A program made the position numbers and the translations under genes. Below the pieces are notes generated by a model. That model searched no databases and was not told the DNA's origin. It was given only the letters and a program-made list of their open reading frames with translations. A stretch of 64,000 nucleotides of DNA from Candidatus Megaera endosymbiont of Mesostigma viride (lineage in GTDB: Bacteria; Pseudomonadota; Alphaproteobacteria; Rickettsiales; Rickettsiaceae): positions 682,001 through 746,000 of the forward strand of contig CP084576.1 in NCBI GenBank assembly GCA_020410825.1, read 5' to 3'. This document shows, in pieces, positions 56,480 to 64,000 of this stretch; the stretch's first letter is position 1; each line of letters begins with the position of its first letter.

Positions 56480-58582
56480 TTATAATTGATCAAAATTAGC
56501 TACCTTATTAAATAGCTGCTTTGTTCGAGCAAGTAGCAGTAATCTATTATTAGCAATTTTTGCATCACTATCCATCACCATAACATTATCAAAAAAATTA
56601 CCTATCAAGTTATTTACCTTTGCAAGTTCCTTCAAACTCTCTGAAAACATCTTCTCCTCTATTAGAGAGTCAATTTTAGGAGTTGCTAATTTTAGAAATT
56701 CCAGTAATTTTTTTTCTTCCTCCTGATGGAGTAAATTGGTATTTATTTCCCCATTTAATTTAGCGCTACCCAGGATGTTACTTGCTCTTTTATAGGAAGT
56801 TAACGAAGTCCTACCCTTTTCAGTATCCAAAAAACTATTTAATGCTTCTAGTTTCCATTTTACACTACACAAGGAAGGTTCTAGTCGGCAATTTACAACT
56901 GCATTGACTCGTGCCAGATCAAATTCCTCTTTGAAGTAATTTTTTACCCGGTCTTCAATAAAGCTAATAATTTGGTCAGCATCTTCAGAATTACTATTTA
57001 CTCCCTTAGGGTAAAGGTCACAACTATGCTCGATTAACTTTTGCAAATCCTGTTCAAGTCGATTCTCTAGAATAATTCTTATAATACCAAGGGCCAACCT
57101 ACGAAGCCCATAAGGATCTTTTGAACTGGTCGGTTTTTCTCCGGCTAACATTAAACCACATAAACTATCAATTTTGTCCGCTAGTGCCAGCACTGCTGAC
57201 GCATCTCCACGAAGATTAGGATCACCGGGAATAGAATCAGAAGAACCTCGAGGTTTATAATGGTCTCGAATTGCTATTGCTATTTTTTTATCTCTCCCTT
57301 CAGCTATTGCATAGTAATAACCCATTATTCCTTGTAACTCTGGAAATTCGCCGACCATTTCCGATACTAGATCACTCTTACAAAGTAATGCCGCTTCTTC
57401 TGCTTCTTTCTGCTGAAAATGTGAAGTAATATACTTGGTTAACTGAGCTAACCGGTCCGTCTTCTGCTTCATAGAGCCTAGTTTTGCATGAAAAATAACT
57501 TTATCTAGCTTGTTTAAAGAATCTAGAAGCGGTTTTTTTAAATCCTGTTGGTAAAAATACAGGGCGTCAGAAAGCCTAGCTGATAGCACTTTTTCATTAC
57601 CTTTAATAATTATATTATCATCAGGCGACTTTATATTGCTAACAAACAGGAAAAAAGGAGCAAAAAATTCTTTTTTAGTAGTATCACACACTTCTCCTTT
57701 TTCACTAAATTTAGTTTGTCCAAAAAGGCTAAAATATTTTTGATGAGTCCTCATAGAACTAACCAATACTTCGCTTGGCAATTCTAGGAATCGATCTTCT
57801 ATTCTTCCGCATAATACGACTGGATATTCTGCAAGACCAGCAACTTCTTCAAGTAGAGCTGAATCGTCTTTTACTAGATAATTAGTTTTATATTGTTTGT
57901 TTAAAATCTCTCTTTTTTCTCTAATACCATCACTGATTCTAGCTTTTCTCTCTTCTCGGTCTAAAATAACAAAATTTTCTTCTAAATCTTTTTTGTATCC
58001 AGCAAAATCCTTAACCGATATTTGCTTTGGACTCATGAACCTATGGCCGAAAGTAATATTATTAGCAGTTAAATGACCTAATTTGAAAGGTATTACTTCG
58101 CCATCAAACACACATAAAATATTTTTCAGCGGCCTGACCCATTTTATTTTATAATCAGACCAATACATTGATTTTGGCCAAACATATTCTAAAATTGGAT
58201 GAGTTAAACTATCAAGGAGAGCTAATTTGGCGGGCTGACTAGCTATTTCTTTTTCATAAAAATAACATTCTACCCCTTTTACTTCTCTTACAATCAAGTC
58301 AGCTTTGCTAATATCATTAGATTTGCAAAACCCTTCAATTGCAACCGGCAAGCTATCTGTTCTTGGCCCTTTGACGGAAATAAACTTACCTTTAATTTCT
58401 TTAGCAACTCCATTTACAAAAATTGCTATTCTCCTTGGGCCGGTAAATATCTTAATTTCCTCAAAAACAATTTCTTTTTCCTGAAAATATTTCTTAAAAA
58501 TGTCAAGATAGGCTGTCTCTGCTCTTGCCTGCATCATTGCTGGGATTTCTTCACAAAATAATTCTATCAATAATTCGCTCAT
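56480..58582 (-). CDS. glyS: Glycine--tRNA ligase beta subunit
   Basis: The large subunit of the bacterial alpha2-beta2 glycyl-tRNA synthetase, which binds tRNA-Gly. At 700 residues it has the normal length and landmarks: MSELLIELFCEEIPAMMQ at the start, KGPRTD, SMYWSDYKIKWVRPLKNILCVF (here WVRPLK), MRTHQKYFSLF, and a C-terminal anticodon-binding domain with NRLLLLARTKQLFN. The HD-like central domain contains DKIDSLCGLMLAGEKPTSSKDPYGLRR (key part KDPYGLRR). It starts three bases after the end of glyQ, in the usual glyQ-glyS order. Confidence 0.97.
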   Translation of the reverse strand: MSELLIELFCEEIPAMMQARAETAYLDIFKKYFQEKEIVFEEIKIFTGPRRIAIFVNGVAKEIKGKFISVKGPRTDSLPVAIEGFCKSNDISKADLIVREVKGVECYFYEKEIASQPAKLALLDSLTHPILEYVWPKSMYWSDYKIKWVRPLKNILCVFDGEVIPFKLGHLTANNITFGHRFMSPKQISVKDFAGYKKDLEENFVILDREERKARISDGIREKREILNKQYKTNYLVKDDSALLEEVAGLAEYPVVLCGRIEDRFLELPSEVLVSSMRTHQKYFSLFGQTKFSEKGEVCDTTKKEFFAPFFLFVSNIKSPDDNIIIKGNEKVLSARLSDALYFYQQDLKKPLLDSLNKLDKVIFHAKLGSMKQKTDRLAQLTKYITSHFQQKEAEEAALLCKSDLVSEMVGEFPELQGIMGYYYAIAEGRDKKIAIAIRDHYKPRGSSDSIPGDPNLRGDASAVLALADKIDSLCGLMLAGEKPTSSKDPYGLRRLALGIIRIILENRLEQDLQKLIEHSCDLYPKGVNSNSEDADQIISFIEDRVKNYFKEEFDLARVNAVVNCRLEPSLCSVKWKLEALNSFLDTEKGRTSLTSYKRASNILGSAKLNGEINTNLLHQEEEKKLLEFLKLATPKIDSLIEEKMFSESLKELAKVNNLIGNFFDNVMVMDSDAKIANNRLLLLARTKQLFNKVANFDQL

Positions 58583-58585
58583 AAA

Positions 58586-59455
58586 TTAGTACCCCTGAAT
58601 TTCAAGCCATTTCTCACAAGTTATTTTTGCTAGGTTTCTTACCCTTGCAATATAAGCAGCGCGCTCTGTTACGCTAATTACACCTCTGGCATTTAATAAA
58701 TTAAATAAGTGGCTTGCCTTAATGCAATAATCATAAGCCGGTATAGGCAGATCTGCTGCTATTAACTGCTTACATTGGTTTTCTGAATCAACAAAATGCC
58801 TGGTTAACATTTCTACATCGGCCAATTCGAGGTTAAAGTTTGAAAACTGCTTTTCAGCTTCAAAATCGACTTGTCCATAAGTTAGGGCTTTATCACCTTT
58901 TTGACCGTTCCAATCCAGATCCTTTACAGCATCAACCCCTTGAATATAAAGAGCAAGTCTTTCTAGACCGTATGTAATTTCTCCAGCTATCGGCCGGCAA
59001 TCTATTCCCCCTATTTGCTGCATATAGGTAAATTGCGAGACTTCCATCCCATTACACCACACCTCCCACCCTAGGCCTGAAGCGCCAAGTGTTGGAGATT
59101 CCCAATCATCTTCTACAAATCTTATATCATTGATTTTGCTATCAATACCTAACTTCTTTAGACTCTCCAGATAAAGATCTTGAATATCATCAGGGGATGG
59201 TTTTAAAATAACTTGAAACTGGTAATAATGCTGCATCCTATTTGGATGTTCTGCATATCTACTATCTGTAGGACGGCGTGAAGGCTGAACATAAGCTACA
59301 TTCCACGGCTTAGGACCAAGACAGCGCAAAACTGTTGCCGGATGAAACGTACCAGCTCCCATTTCCACATCATAAGGCTGCAAAATAGCACAACCATAGT
59401 CTTGCCAAAAATTTTGTAATCCTAATATGATTTGCTGAAATGATAATTTGTTCAT
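58586..59455 (-). CDS. glyQ: Glycine--tRNA ligase alpha subunit
   Basis: The catalytic class II core of the two-subunit glycyl-tRNA synthetase; it activates glycine with ATP. The 289 residues are nearly identical in pattern to other GlyQ proteins: [56 protein letters not shown] (motif 2 region with the ATP-binding Arg), [22 protein letters not shown] and [15 protein letters not shown] (motif 3). It begins the glyQ-glyS-sua5 unit on the minus strand. Confidence 0.98.
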   Translation of the reverse strand: MNKLSFQQIILGLQNFWQDYGCAILQPYDVEMGAGTFHPATVLRCLGPKPWNVAYVQPSRRPTDSRYAEHPNRMQHYYQFQVILKPSPDDIQDLYLESLKKLGIDSKINDIRFVEDDWESPTLGASGLGWEVWCNGMEVSQFTYMQQIGGIDCRPIAGEITYGLERLALYIQGVDAVKDLDWNGQKGDKALTYGQVDFEAEKQFSNFNLELADVEMLTRHFVDSENQCKQLIAADLPIPAYDYCIKASHLFNLLNARGVISVTERAAYIARVRNLAKITCEKWLEIQGY

Positions 59456-59657
59456 ATGAGTATTGTCTTCGTAATGTAATTAAGCCGTTGCCTGCAATAT
59501 ACATCGATATCAACTAAAAATCACCTAAGAAATTTAATTAAAGTTATTAGAATAAAGGCATTTAGTAATACACCAACAATTTGAGTGGTGATTTTTCTTG
59601 TAGGAATAAACAAAATATATTAGAATAATGTTATTAATTCGAAAATATTTTGAGGTT

Positions 59658-60056
59658 ATGGCTAGAGTAACAGTTGAAGATTGTGTTGAACAAATTACTA
59701 ATAGGTTTGAGCTAGTATCGCTTGCAGCTCAAAGAGCAAAGTCAATAAGTTGTGGTTCTCCTATAACAATAGAAAGAGATAACGATAAAAACGCCGTAGT
59801 AGCATTGCGTGAAATTGCTGCCAAAAACCTTGATATACCGCAACTACGAGAAGAATTGATTGGTAGTCTTCAGACTCGAAATAAAATAGATTTCGTAGAA
59901 GACGAAAACCTGCATGCAGAAAGTCAGGAAACTATTTCTGATGAAATAGATATTTCAGAGGAAAACGCACTCATATTTGACAACGAAGACGATCTAACTT
60001 TTGAAGAAAATGTTTTTGATGATAATATAACAGAAGAAGATTTAACCAAATTATAG
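59658..60056 (+). CDS. rpoZ: DNA-directed RNA polymerase omega subunit
   Basis: The small subunit that helps fold and assemble the beta' subunit. The conserved start [20 protein letters not shown] defines the ATG at 59658 (GAGG lies a few bases before it), rather than a TTG/ATG 10 codons earlier. The core helical part with AAQRAKSI and [13 protein letters not shown] is followed by an Asp/Glu-rich tail from about residue 90 to 132. Long acidic tails occur in rickettsial and other alphaproteobacterial omega proteins. It is a lone gene here, without spoT or gmk next to it. Confidence 0.95.
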   Translation: MARVTVEDCVEQITNRFELVSLAAQRAKSISCGSPITIERDNDKNAVVALREIAAKNLDIPQLREELIGSLQTRNKIDFVEDENLHAESQETISDEIDISEENALIFDNEDDLTFEENVFDDNITEEDLTKL

Positions 60057-60193
60057 AGCATACTAATGCTTTTTCCCTCAAGGTATTAATGGCAATCTTT
60101 AACGTTTTAACTTGTTTAGATTAATACCTGATTACTTATGCAATTCCATTCTAAACATCCGCAGCATTTAACTACTTAATAAACCTAATGTTT

Positions 60194-60370
60194 TTAAGTA
60201 ACGATATAACCTATATTTACTGGCACTCTTACACAAGGGTTTATTGAATATGGATTATCTGAATCCCCTGCTACACAAGGACTTGTGATCTCATAAGGAG
60301 CAGAGGGCGTACATGAATATAAGCCATAAAAAAGAAACATTAGTAAAAAAGTTCTAAAAAATTTTTTCAT
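60194..60370 (-). CDS. Small lipoprotein, possible VirB7
   Basis: A 58-residue protein with a signal sequence (MKKFFRTFLLMFLFYGL) and a lipobox LYSC, so a lipidated Cys near residue 19 is expected. The mature part is only about 40 residues, rich in Pro and with two more cysteines in SPCVAGDSDNPYSINPCVRV. Its size, lipidation, Cys pair and position, divergently upstream of virB8-virB9, fit VirB7, which stabilises VirB9 at the outer membrane. The assignment is inference; no long match is possible for so short a protein. The ATG at 60370 is preferred to a GTG two codons before. Confidence 0.5.
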   Translation of the reverse strand: MKKFFRTFLLMFLFYGLYSCTPSAPYEITSPCVAGDSDNPYSINPCVRVPVNIGYIVT

Positions 60371-60798
60371 AATCACAAGGTACTAAGCTTTATTGTAAAA
60401 TATTAGAAACTTAAGTTAAATTTTTTATCTGTGGAAGATCATAACTCTTAAATTACTTATAGTACAAGTTAATTTCTCTATTATAATTTATATCCTGCAT
60501 TGTCAAAAAAGTTACCATAGATTTTGTTGCAGATTTACACAATAACAGCTTCAATATCAAGTTGAATTTAAAAGTTTGGTATATACCCAATAATTCACTA
60601 ATTAGATAACCATGTTACTCGGCACAAGTTTTATATGCTGTAGCTGCAACAATAAGAAGTTATTTCATTAAATAAAAAACTTAGTTGCATAAATATATAC
60701 GATTTCGATCTAAAAGTTTATAGAATGATAACGTATTTAAGAAATTCTCTTAAGCAACGGGATATGTAGTCTTTGTGATATAGTAATATATAAACCCT
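60371..60798. other. Divergent control region between the small lipoprotein and virB8
   Basis: A 428-base spacer, unusually long and AT-rich, with no frame that reads convincingly as protein in either direction. It must hold the promoters for the lipoprotein gene and for virB8-virB9. No clear -35/-10 pair, repeat or hairpin stands out. Confidence 0.45.
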
Positions 60799-61500
60799 AT
60801 GGAACTTTTGTATAAATCGTTAAAAACCTACGTTGAATCCGGCGAATATTTTATTGACACACAAAATTGGTATAAATACAAATATCTCCACCCGTTTTCT
60901 CACAGATCTCTTCTCTTTATATTGACTGCCACAATATTAATTTTGTTTACGAGCATTATAATAAATATTTATAACTTATTCCCAATTATCACACCTATTA
61001 GATATTCTATTCTAACGGAATCCGGCGAAAACAAATCTGCTCAAATTATTAATGCGGAACAAATAGATAATAACCCTCTCGCTTCAATCGCCGATATAAT
61101 GCTTAGAAACTACGTAACCCAAAGAGAAACATACGATTATAATAACCTCAAAAAGCAATTTATTTACATCAAAAACAATTCGACGAGGATTGTTTTTAGA
61201 AGGTTCTATAATTTTATGAATATAAATAACGTCTCCTCTCCGGTACTACTATATCAAAAAGATATAAAAAGAACTATATCTATAATATCCTCAAGCTTTT
61301 TGAGCGATACAAAAACTGAAATCAAATTCCACTCAATTGCTAGAAATGGCAATGGAGAAATTGTCGAAGATATGATTTGGCGGGTTGTAGTAGAGTACGA
61401 AATTGATCAAATAGACACTAACTCACCTCCTGGATCAAGATTTAATTTTGCAGTCACTGATTATCAGCCGCAACTGCTAGAAGATAAAAAAAAGAAATAA
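60799..61500 (+). CDS. virB8: Type IV secretion protein VirB8
   Basis: An inner-membrane assembly factor of vir-type secretion channels. The 233-residue protein has a short cytoplasmic start, one transmembrane helix (about 38-60) and a periplasmic NTF2-like domain. Family marks are ADIMLRNYVTQRETYDYNNL (the YVxxRExY motif), the SSPVLLYQKDIKR strand and the IWRVVVEYEI strand before the end. VirB8 binds VirB9 and VirB10. The virB9 gene follows after one base, so the two are translated together. Rickettsiae carry two VirB8 copies; which one this corresponds to cannot be settled here, since virB10, virB11 and virD4 are not in the window. Confidence 0.92.
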   Translation: MELLYKSLKTYVESGEYFIDTQNWYKYKYLHPFSHRSLLFILTATILILFTSIIINIYNLFPIITPIRYSILTESGENKSAQIINAEQIDNNPLASIADIMLRNYVTQRETYDYNNLKKQFIYIKNNSTRIVFRRFYNFMNINNVSSPVLLYQKDIKRTISIISSSFLSDTKTEIKFHSIARNGNGEIVEDMIWRVVVEYEIDQIDTNSPPGSRFNFAVTDYQPQLLEDKKKK

Positions 61501-61501
61501 T

Positions 61502-62257
61502 ATGAAAAATCTCTTAACCTTTATTGCTTTGTTATTTTTTAGTTTAAATGCTTTTGCAATAAGAGAATCGAGGCCCACGCCTATAGATTCTAGAATCAGG
61601 GTAATGGTATATAACCCCAACGATGTATTTAAATTTACTGGTTATTATGGGTATCAAGCAAGTATAGAGCTTGGTAATGGCGAGGAAGTTGTTAGTATTT
61701 CGATGGGTGATACAACCTCTTGGCAAATAGTACCAGCTGGATCTAGGATTTTTATAAAACCTATGGAACCGGATGCAACGACCAATATGACCCTTATTAC
61801 TAATAAAAGAACTTATTTTTTTGAACTATATGCTCAGGAAACCACAGATATAAGAGATCCAGAAATGGTATTTAATGTTAAGTTTTTATATCCAGATGAG
61901 GAAGAAGAAGATCATGTTAGGACTTTTTCTAGCAGTGCCGCCACTGGCATCGCTGAACCTGATCTCAGCCACCCGGAAAAATTTAATTTTTATTACTCGA
62001 TTAGCGGTAATGAAGAAATTGCCCCAATTAAGATTTTCGATGATGGCCAGTTTACTTACATACAATTCAGGGACAAGAATATGGAAATCCCCGCCATTTT
62101 TGCGGTAGACGAAGATTTAAGAGAATCTATGGTCAATTTCAAATTAGATCCAAAGAACAATAATTTTATTATCATAGAACAGGTATTTCCAAAACTTACC
62201 CTTAGAGCTGGAAAAAAAATTGTATGCGTGTTTAACGAAACATTCAGACCCTTCTAG
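61502..62257 (+). CDS. virB9: Type IV secretion protein VirB9
   Basis: A core-complex subunit in the periplasm and outer membrane. It has a signal peptide (about 1-18, ending LNAFA) and 251 residues in all. The N-terminal domain contains VMVYNPNDVFKFTGYYGY and SWQIVPAG, and the C-terminal domain that meets VirB7 and VirB10 has PIKIFDDGQFTYIQF, IPAIFAVD and LRAGKKIVCVFNE. The C-terminal domain is therefore complete, unlike the shortened second VirB9 copy described for Rickettsia. The expected DG after PAIF is DE. It ends the virB8-virB9 pair and converges on the leucine-rich-repeat gene, 65 bases away. Confidence 0.93.
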   Translation: MKNLLTFIALLFFSLNAFAIRESRPTPIDSRIRVMVYNPNDVFKFTGYYGYQASIELGNGEEVVSISMGDTTSWQIVPAGSRIFIKPMEPDATTNMTLITNKRTYFFELYAQETTDIRDPEMVFNVKFLYPDEEEEDHVRTFSSSAATGIAEPDLSHPEKFNFYYSISGNEEIAPIKIFDDGQFTYIQFRDKNMEIPAIFAVDEDLRESMVNFKLDPKNNNFIIIEQVFPKLTLRAGKKIVCVFNETFRPF

Positions 62258-62322
62258 GACTGAATCCTCTTCTATTAGTATTTTTACAGTTCCATAGTCT
62301 ACAAAGAAAATGAAATTACCCC

Positions 62323-63390
62323 TTAACTGTCTACTTCGGCATCTTCCCCTACCAGTTCAATAGTACTCGTAGATGGAAGACCAAATTCTAAAACTGTATC
62401 TCCCTCACCAAAACCTGGAAAGTTCTTTGATTGTAGATAATGAACGAAATTAATTGTAGTTACTTCCGTGTAAGATAATATTATATTAAAAATATCTTTT
62501 ATCTGTATTATTTCAACACTTGGATTACTCAAAAGTTCTTGAATATAATTTCCAAGAGTTTTATCAGAGTTAAAAGTTTTAAGGTAATGTTTGTAGTCCT
62601 CCAGCATTTCAATAGTAACAGAATGTTTGTTCAGCGATTCGCTAATAAAGGACAATTTTAAATTACGAAGAGGAATATCAGCTTGTCCTTGTGTTTTTAG
62701 AAAATGATACAAATGCAACTGCAACATATGTTTTACACAATCCCCATTTATAAAATTATAAGATAGATCCAAACTAGTAAGGTTTTTATTATCTACTATT
62801 AGTGCATTTATACCGGTGGTTGCAGTATCGATAATATTATTGGTAGATAAACCTAATTTCTTAATATTGGGCAAATTACGCACTAAATCCGCTATATTGT
62901 ATACCCCTTGATAATCCATCTTAATAGCTGATAAATTCAGATGCGTTACAGTTTTTTTTCCTGCCAAACAATTATGTAAAGATTCTAAGCTTATCTTACT
63001 TAATGTATTGAAAGACAAATCTAAGCTTTCAAGAGGAGAACTTTTTAGTATATCTGATAAAGAGCCGATAACCGCAAGCCCACCATCACCTGAATCACCT
63101 ATTTCAATAGCGGCAAGACTCAAGGATTGAATGGTTTTATTGCCCTTTAATGCAAAAGCCAACTCTAGTATTCCTTTGTCTCCTATTTTGCTAAAAGACA
63201 AATCTATTATTTTTAAGTTTTTTTTATTACCTTGAATAGCTTTAGCTAATTTTCCGATGTCTATATCTGGTACTGCTACTAAACGTAAATCACCACCAGT
63301 TTTATGAAGTAACCCTTCATAATCTTTGGAAGCTGACCCAAAAAACTCTTTAGCTTTATGCTCTTTCATAGAATATTTATTTTTTGTCAT
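62323..63390 (-). CDS. Leucine-rich-repeat protein, ribonuclease-inhibitor type; candidate effector
   Basis: A 355-residue soluble protein without signal peptide or membrane helix. From about residue 50 to 235 it has some six RI-type repeats of about 28 residues, each with LxxLDLSxNxI or a close form (IIDLSFSKIGDKGI; LESLDLSFNTL; THLNLSAIKMDYQG; LTSLDLSYNFI). The C-terminal 120 residues have no recognised domain and are largely helical. RI-type repeats are typical of eukaryotic proteins and of effectors of intracellular bacteria. Lying next to virB8-virB9, it is a natural candidate for type IV secretion, but gene position alone does not prove it. Confidence 0.85.
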   Translation of the reverse strand: MTKNKYSMKEHKAKEFFGSASKDYEGLLHKTGGDLRLVAVPDIDIGKLAKAIQGNKKNLKIIDLSFSKIGDKGILELAFALKGNKTIQSLSLAAIEIGDSGDGGLAVIGSLSDILKSSPLESLDLSFNTLSKISLESLHNCLAGKKTVTHLNLSAIKMDYQGVYNIADLVRNLPNIKKLGLSTNNIIDTATTGINALIVDNKNLTSLDLSYNFINGDCVKHMLQLHLYHFLKTQGQADIPLRNLKLSFISESLNKHSVTIEMLEDYKHYLKTFNSDKTLGNYIQELLSNPSVEIIQIKDIFNIILSYTEVTTINFVHYLQSKNFPGFGEGDTVLEFGLPSTSTIELVGEDAEVDS

Positions 63391-63512
63391 AAATTACAAC
63401 CATAAGTAAATTTATAACAATTTACAAGAGTTGATTTATACAATTATTGGTTTACGATAAGCATTACACGCTTGGTTTTAAAGCTATTTAAAGGTATTTT
63501 ACACTCAAAACG

Positions 63513-64000
63513 TTAAACAACCAAAGGGAAAAAGTTTACGATCAAGAAAACTATTACATATTGGCACACGACAGCAAATAAGGCTGCTGCTACGTCATCG
63601 ATCATTACTCCAAGCGCTCCCTTAATATTAGAGTCAAGCCAATTTATCGGCCAGGGCTTAAGAATATCAAATGCTCTAAATAAAACAAACGGCATCAAAA
63701 ACAGAAAAATAAAATCAATATAAGATGCCTCAATTTTTTGTGGCACGGAAGAACTATACACAAAGATTACGGAAAAAGAGGTTAATATTATGACCAGCAT
63801 TTGCCCAACTACCTCATCAATAACAACTTCTTTTGGGTCTTGTTCCTGGGCATCTTTAATATATATTTTTGTAAAATAAGTACCGGCAAAAAATAGAATA
63901 ATAGTAGCAAGTATCTCTATAAAAAAAACACTTAAAAATTGCTGCTCATTTGGGTTATACCCTGATATGTAAAAAACAACTTGGTGCTTTAAGCTAAAAT
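63513..64000 (-). CDS. pgpA: Phosphatidylglycerophosphatase A (partial, start beyond the window)
   Basis: Removes phosphate from phosphatidylglycerophosphate to make phosphatidylglycerol at the inner membrane. The frame is open from the right edge of the window to the stop at 63513, at least 162 codons. The family motif KDPKEVVIDEVVGQ-type appears here as QDPKEVVIDEVVGQM, followed by FVLFRAFDILKPWPINWLD and GALGVMIDDVAAAL, with the acidic DE and DD groups that hold the metal. An ATG at 63800 exists but starting there would lose the conserved DEVVGQ motif, so translation begins upstream. About four hydrophobic helices are present. Confidence 0.92.
   Translation of the reverse strand, partial: FSLKHQVVFYISGYNPNEQQFLSVFFIEILATIILFFAGTYFTKIYIKDAQEQDPKEVVIDEVVGQMLVIILTSFSVIFVYSSSVPQKIEASYIDFIFLFLMPFVLFRAFDILKPWPINWLDSNIKGALGVMIDDVAAALFAVVCQYVIVFLIVNFFPLVV

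Overview
The window is a 64 kb piece of an AT-rich alphaproteobacterial chromosome that fits the order Rickettsiales, most likely Rickettsiaceae (Rickettsia or a close relative such as the Megaira-type lineages; the genus cannot be fixed from the sequence alone). The case rests on several genes together: a lone PurC-like gene with no other purine genes, CtrA, an MppA/YmxG-type M16 protease, an LplT-PlsC-acyl-ACP synthetase fusion, a PutP-type symporter fused to a histidine kinase, scattered and duplicated vir-type type IV secretion genes, and many exchange carriers. There is no rRNA, no CRISPR array, no insertion sequence and no prophage. One tRNA (Ile-GAT) and the RNase P RNA are present.

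Layout. 1-5.4 kb: the 3' end of uvrA, then coxB, a Vat/CatB-type acetyltransferase, coxA and ctaB (aa3 oxidase and heme O synthesis), a GST-like protein and rnpB. 5.7-14.7 kb (minus): a symporter-sensor kinase, then a two-gene unit of a VirB4-like ATPase with degenerate nucleotide motifs followed by a 1218-residue cysteine-rich exported protein. 15-25.8 kb (minus): an MFS carrier, a second Vat-like acetyltransferase, a queuosine-precursor transporter, purC, an M16 protease, the lysophospholipid flippase/acyltransferase/acyl-ACP synthetase fusion, uvrC and yidD. 25.9-31.4 kb: an outer membrane barrel protein and two related porins on either side of dcd and secB. 31.5-35.7 kb: ctrA, mltG, a reading frame cut by an in-frame stop, a PAP2 phosphatase and dut.

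36.2-47.7 kb holds eight closely packed plus-strand genes: two unequal type I secretion ABC subunits, an HlyD-type adaptor, a receiver protein with a C-terminal anti-sigma-like ATPase, a MASE1/CHASE/PAS hybrid histidine kinase, a type I IPP isomerase, a free Hpt phosphotransfer protein and a membrane-anchored metallo-beta-lactamase-fold hydrolase. The layout suggests a complete phosphorelay made together with an exporter.

47.8-60 kb is mostly housekeeping: an ADP-forming acyl-CoA synthetase/GNAT fusion, tRNA-Ile, oligopeptidase B, a lone MrpE next to a DHA2 drug exporter, sua5, glyS-glyQ and rpoZ. 60-64 kb carries a second type IV secretion cluster: a small lipoprotein resembling VirB7, divergent from virB8-virB9, then a leucine-rich-repeat protein of eukaryotic type (effector candidate) and the truncated pgpA.

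The strongest candidates for something undescribed are the exporter-phosphorelay operon, with its asymmetric ABC pair, and the VirB4-like/cysteine-rich protein pair. Functions are inferred from motifs seen by eye; no database search was run.
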